A stretch of 64,000 nucleotides of DNA. Origin: Combretum micranthum (taxonomy: Eukaryota; Streptophyta; Magnoliopsida; Myrtales; Combretaceae). Location of the stretch: positions 1 to 64,000 of the forward strand of contig JAMXBD010000014.1 in assembly GCA_024138025.1 (NCBI GenBank). Direction: 5' to 3'. Below the pieces are notes generated by a model. That model saw nothing but the letters and a program-made list of their open reading frames with translations, did no database searches and was not told the DNA's origin. Shown here piece after piece: positions 61,260-64,000 of the stretch; within the stretch, counting starts at the first letter, position 1, and each line of letters starts with the position of its first letter. Position numbers and translations under genes: made by a program.

Positions 61260-62302
61260 AAATTTTGCTTTACACTTATGTTGTCTAGAATATTTCTCAT
61301 CACAATGAAAATAGAGACCTTTCTCACGTTTTTCTTGAATTTTCGCTTATGTCAGTTTCTTGATTGGTAATGATTTTTTATTTAGATAAGAAGGTTTGGA
61401 AAATTGTAGTGTAGAAGTATTAAAATGGTTTGTGTTTAAGGTCGTGTTTGAGGCTAGTGTGTGTGGAAATGTGGTAGAATGTGTGATCGGATATATGTTT
61501 GAGGTTACAGTGTTTGGGGATGAATGAAAAGTCTGATTTCGAAAAGAACTATCTAAGAATTTAGATTCATGCCTTTGCAAGCCAAATAGCATGAGACAAA
61601 GAAGTTAGCCTTGCTATTTGCGCTTCTTTGCGAATATGATGTTTCAAACCTGACACAAAGCAACTCAAAAGAAAAGAGTCGGAAATACCAGTAACTTGAT
61701 TTGATAAGGCTTCAAAATCTTTATGATATTCACTAACAGATTTCCGTTGGACTAACTTTGATAAAGCACCTTGAAAATCTTCATATTCCAATGGACCAAA
61801 ACGAGTTTTGAGAGAATGCAAAAACTGAGACCATGTACTGATCTATTTGTTCTGTTCAAGCCATTGAACATACTGCAAAGCTTCCCCTTCCATGGCAAAT
61901 GTAGCAATTTACAATCATTGTTCATCTGGAACTTTATGGAAATTGGAAAATTTCTGTGTTTTATAAATCCATCCCAATGGATCTTTACTAGAAAATTTTA
62001 GAATTTCCAATTTAATTCCTTTCATCAAACATTCGGTTGTGGAAAATGATGAATGAGATACATCTGAATTTTCTTGTGGAGCCCAATATTATGCTCAATC
62101 TGATTTCTCATATTCTTAATTTCTCTCCAAACTATTGGTTAGAAGAATTGACAGTAACATTCAAGTTTTGTAGATTTTGATGCATCATTGAAGTAGATTT
62201 CATAGATTCTTGCATCTGTGCTTGTATAGCTTTCATGGTATCTACTAAAGAATAGACTAAATTTTGTAACTTGACAAATTCCTTTTGTGATCATATAGAC
62301 AT
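61260..62302 (-). pseudogene. Gag with degenerate zinc knuckle
   Basis: The probable start is an ATG near 62302, with a stop four codons later. A coiled-coil-like N-terminus follows. Frame 61567-61821 carries the retrotransposon gag core: RFGPLEYEDFQGALSKL, VSEYHKDFEALSNQVTG and FVSGLKHHIRKE. Frame 61347-61592 is the Ser/Thr/Asn-rich linker, ending PIKKLT. A zinc-knuckle-like YFHCDEKYSRQHKCK lies near 61272-61316, with the first Cys replaced by Tyr. Gag packages the RNA into particles. This copy is split by stops and shifts. Confidence 0.8.
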
Positions 62303-62351
62303 TGTTGACTATACAATTGCAATCTTCTTAATTATGCTAAATTTGCAACGT

Positions 62352-62375
62352 GACAGGATGAATGAGAGCACCAAA
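62352..62375 (-). other. Candidate primer-binding site, not initiator-Met type
   Basis: The minus-strand sequence just inside the 5' LTR reads tttggtgctctcattc. It sits where the PBS should be but does not match the TGGTATCAGAGC site used elsewhere in the window. The tRNA it would pair with was not identified. Confidence 0.5.
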
Positions 62376-62905
62376 TATTAGCTCAACCCACCCAATTACC
62401 CAAGGCCCAACTCTCCTAACAGCAAAATGCCCTAAACCTAATTTACTCTGTTAATTCCGCCTCTCAACTCAAGTAGTAAACCCTAACTTTTCTTCTCTAC
62501 TCTCTCGTGTTTCAAGTGTTTCTTCTCTGTAAATTCTAGATTCACTAACATGCTCTGTTTTATGCAGGTTCTAAGGAACTAAGGTTAGATGGAAGAACGA
62601 AATACTATTTTCAAGACACGGTAAAGCTCCAATCACCAACTGTTCCGTAAAAGGGGGAATAAGTTTCATTTTTCCTTACTCTGTATTTATATTGCATTTG
62701 TGTTTTCAATTGCTTATCTGTTGCATTGCTGTTTACAAACTATTTACAGTTGTGTAGATCTGTTATAACAGATTTTGTTTGTTACAAAGACTAGCTACTT
62801 ACAACTTGTTTCCCTAACTGTTTGTATTATATCTTGATTTAGTTACAACTATAATCCATAAGCTTTCGAGGACAACTTTTCATCCTCATATTATGTGTTG
62901 TAGCA
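62376..62905 (-). repeat. 5' LTR of the chromovirus
   Basis: The plus strand starts tattagctcaac and ends gtgttgtagca. It aligns end to end with 57296-57819, with scattered substitutions and a few short indels. Confidence 0.9.
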
Positions 62906-64000
62906 TTTTAGCACTCCCAATTCAGCACACTATCGCTAGCACCAGTTACCAAATGGCCAAGATCCAACTTGAGCTCTATGAATCAAACCATGCACTTGCT
63001 TTTCAGGTTAGTTGATTCCTTTTTTATTTTGTTTATTAATTGATTAAAAAAGAGAAAGGCAAAAAAAAAAAGAAAAAGAAAATATATATGTATAATAAAT
63101 ATATGCATATACTAGTAAAATTTAAGATAAAAAAGTAATATTTTTATGGATTATGTAAAACTAAAAGTTAAAAGAAAAGAGGAATATAAATAAATAACTA
63201 ATAGTAAACATAATATTAATATGTCTAGATACAAAAAAAAAAGAGAGTATTTATAATGTGAATATGTGCATACGTATATATATATATGTATATATACACA
63301 TCCGCATTTTTTTTTTCTTGTCACCTAGAAAAATCATATTTAAAAAAAAAAAAAAAAAAATGAAAATGATAGATTCATAGGATTGCTATCACCTAAAAAT
63401 TTTATTTTTGACAAAATAATAAATCGTAATAAAGTAAAACTAAAAAGAATTCAATTTTTTTTTTAAAATACCCTAAATGTTATCAAAAGAACTATGTCAA
63501 TTTAATCCCCAATTAATAGGTATGTTGACACCTGTTGGGTGACATAAAAATGAGGGAAAAAAAAACCCTTGTGTAAATATCAATCATATTAAATTTAAGT
63601 CTCTTTGTGTAAACTTAAATTTTTCACTCTTGTAAATATTAATGTTATTACTAATCCTCTGTGTAAATATTTCTCTTGTCAAAAATACAAATTCAAATAT
63701 TGGACTTTCCTTAATATTTTATAAGAATAGATTTTGATTCAAAAGTTTAAAAGTGGTAACTGCATGGTCTTAATAGGATAGCTCTCTAACTCATAATCTC
63801 TAATTCATAAAGTTGATTTTAAAGCCAATTTCTTCATAGAATAGTGGCTAAGCTAAGATTAACCAATCTATTAATCCTAATTTTTTTTTTTTTTTGCGAT
63901 CTTGATTAGGTGGCTTCTCCTAAATTTTTAAAGAGAATCAAATTTTTTTCAATTTCTATTTAAGAGTTTATACTAAATGGGTCAAGGTTTGATACAAATC
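62906..64000 (+). mobile_element. Right part of the interrupted LTR/leader remnant
   Basis: Continues the target beyond tttta. A GC-richer block (62911-63005) ends in a donor-like cag/gttagt, then AT-rich filler with a TA run (about 63276-63288) and an A-run (63343-63360). A 'gattaggtggcttctcc' block (about 63905-63922) is followed by 'gagaatca', parallel to about 8200-8272. The frame around 'atggccaagatccaactt' (62952) could be a small exon, but the parallel with 7200-7490 suggests leader sequence. Confidence 0.4.

Larger units (their letters stand above)
57296..62905 (-). mobile_element. Ty3/gypsy chromovirus, structurally complete but coding-dead
   Basis: A 5.6-kb element has two LTRs of 524 and 530 bp and identical tttta flanks (57291-57295 and 62906-62910), a perfect 5-bp target duplication. 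On the minus strand the order is gag, protease, RT, RNase H, integrase, chromodomain, the Ty3/gypsy order with the chromovirus hallmark. Stops and frameshifts split the polyprotein into at least eight frames, and the protease active site is deleted. The LTRs differ at roughly one base in ten by eye, so the insertion is not very recent. It is nested in an older LTR/leader remnant. Confidence 0.92.

Noticed and set aside
62952..63008. Small exon starting at ATG before a GT donor
   Set aside because: The parallel arrangement at 7200-7490 points to an LTR/leader rather than a host gene, and no second exon was found.

Overview
The window looks like intergenic, repeat-rich nuclear DNA of a flowering plant, probably a eudicot. 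It is strongly AT-rich and packed with plant-type LTR retrotransposons whose primer-binding sites match plant initiator-tRNA-Met, plus hAT-type elements, MITE-like foldbacks and a LINE fragment. I found no intact host gene. Almost every open frame over 60 codons is either a chance frame or a piece of a decayed transposable element. The species cannot be named from the sequence.

Layout. 1-6954: a Ty1/copia (Sirevirus-like) element on the minus strand, with a long 5' LTR, a mutated PBS, gag, a protease fragment, an integrase deletion, RT/RNase H and an array of polypurine tracts; its 3' LTR runs off the left edge. 6955-9358: an LTR/leader remnant whose relative reappears at the right end of the window. 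9380-12682 and 18240-19376: two remnants of another LTR family, both ending in a GGCGTRACA-type terminus. 12690-14080: a decayed hAT transposase. 17477-17880: a diverged repeat array. 21158-22440 and 29230-29835: two loci of paired MITE-like inverted repeats. 23821-26089: a deleted three-LTR element flanked by a near-perfect 5-bp duplication. 26657-28460: a copia LTR, PBS and gag fragment, interrupted by a 754-bp hAT-like insertion. 33855-34720: a LINE reverse-transcriptase fragment. 36101-39000: an LTR-like region on the minus strand with a GC-rich tandem repeat. 42990-46427: a chain of inverted-repeat elements and tandem duplications. 48639-48941 and 54397-54959: hAT-type MITEs, the second with a perfect 8-bp target duplication. 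51797-51992: a cluster of short palindromes. 57296-62905: a structurally complete Ty3/gypsy chromovirus on the minus strand, with two LTRs, a perfect 5-bp target duplication, gag, protease, RT, RNase H, integrase and chromodomain. It is broken by stops and frameshifts and sits inside the right-end LTR/leader remnant.

How the parts relate. This is a nest of insertions rather than a pathway: elements have landed inside older elements, then lost sequence by deletion and point mutation. The best-supported mechanistic evidence is the target-site duplications (TTTTA, TACACATA, and near-matches at two further insertions), the PBS/PPT placement next to LTR ends, and the recognisable order of pol domains. 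Domain and family assignments rest on motif recognition by eye; LTR boundaries without matching partners are approximate.
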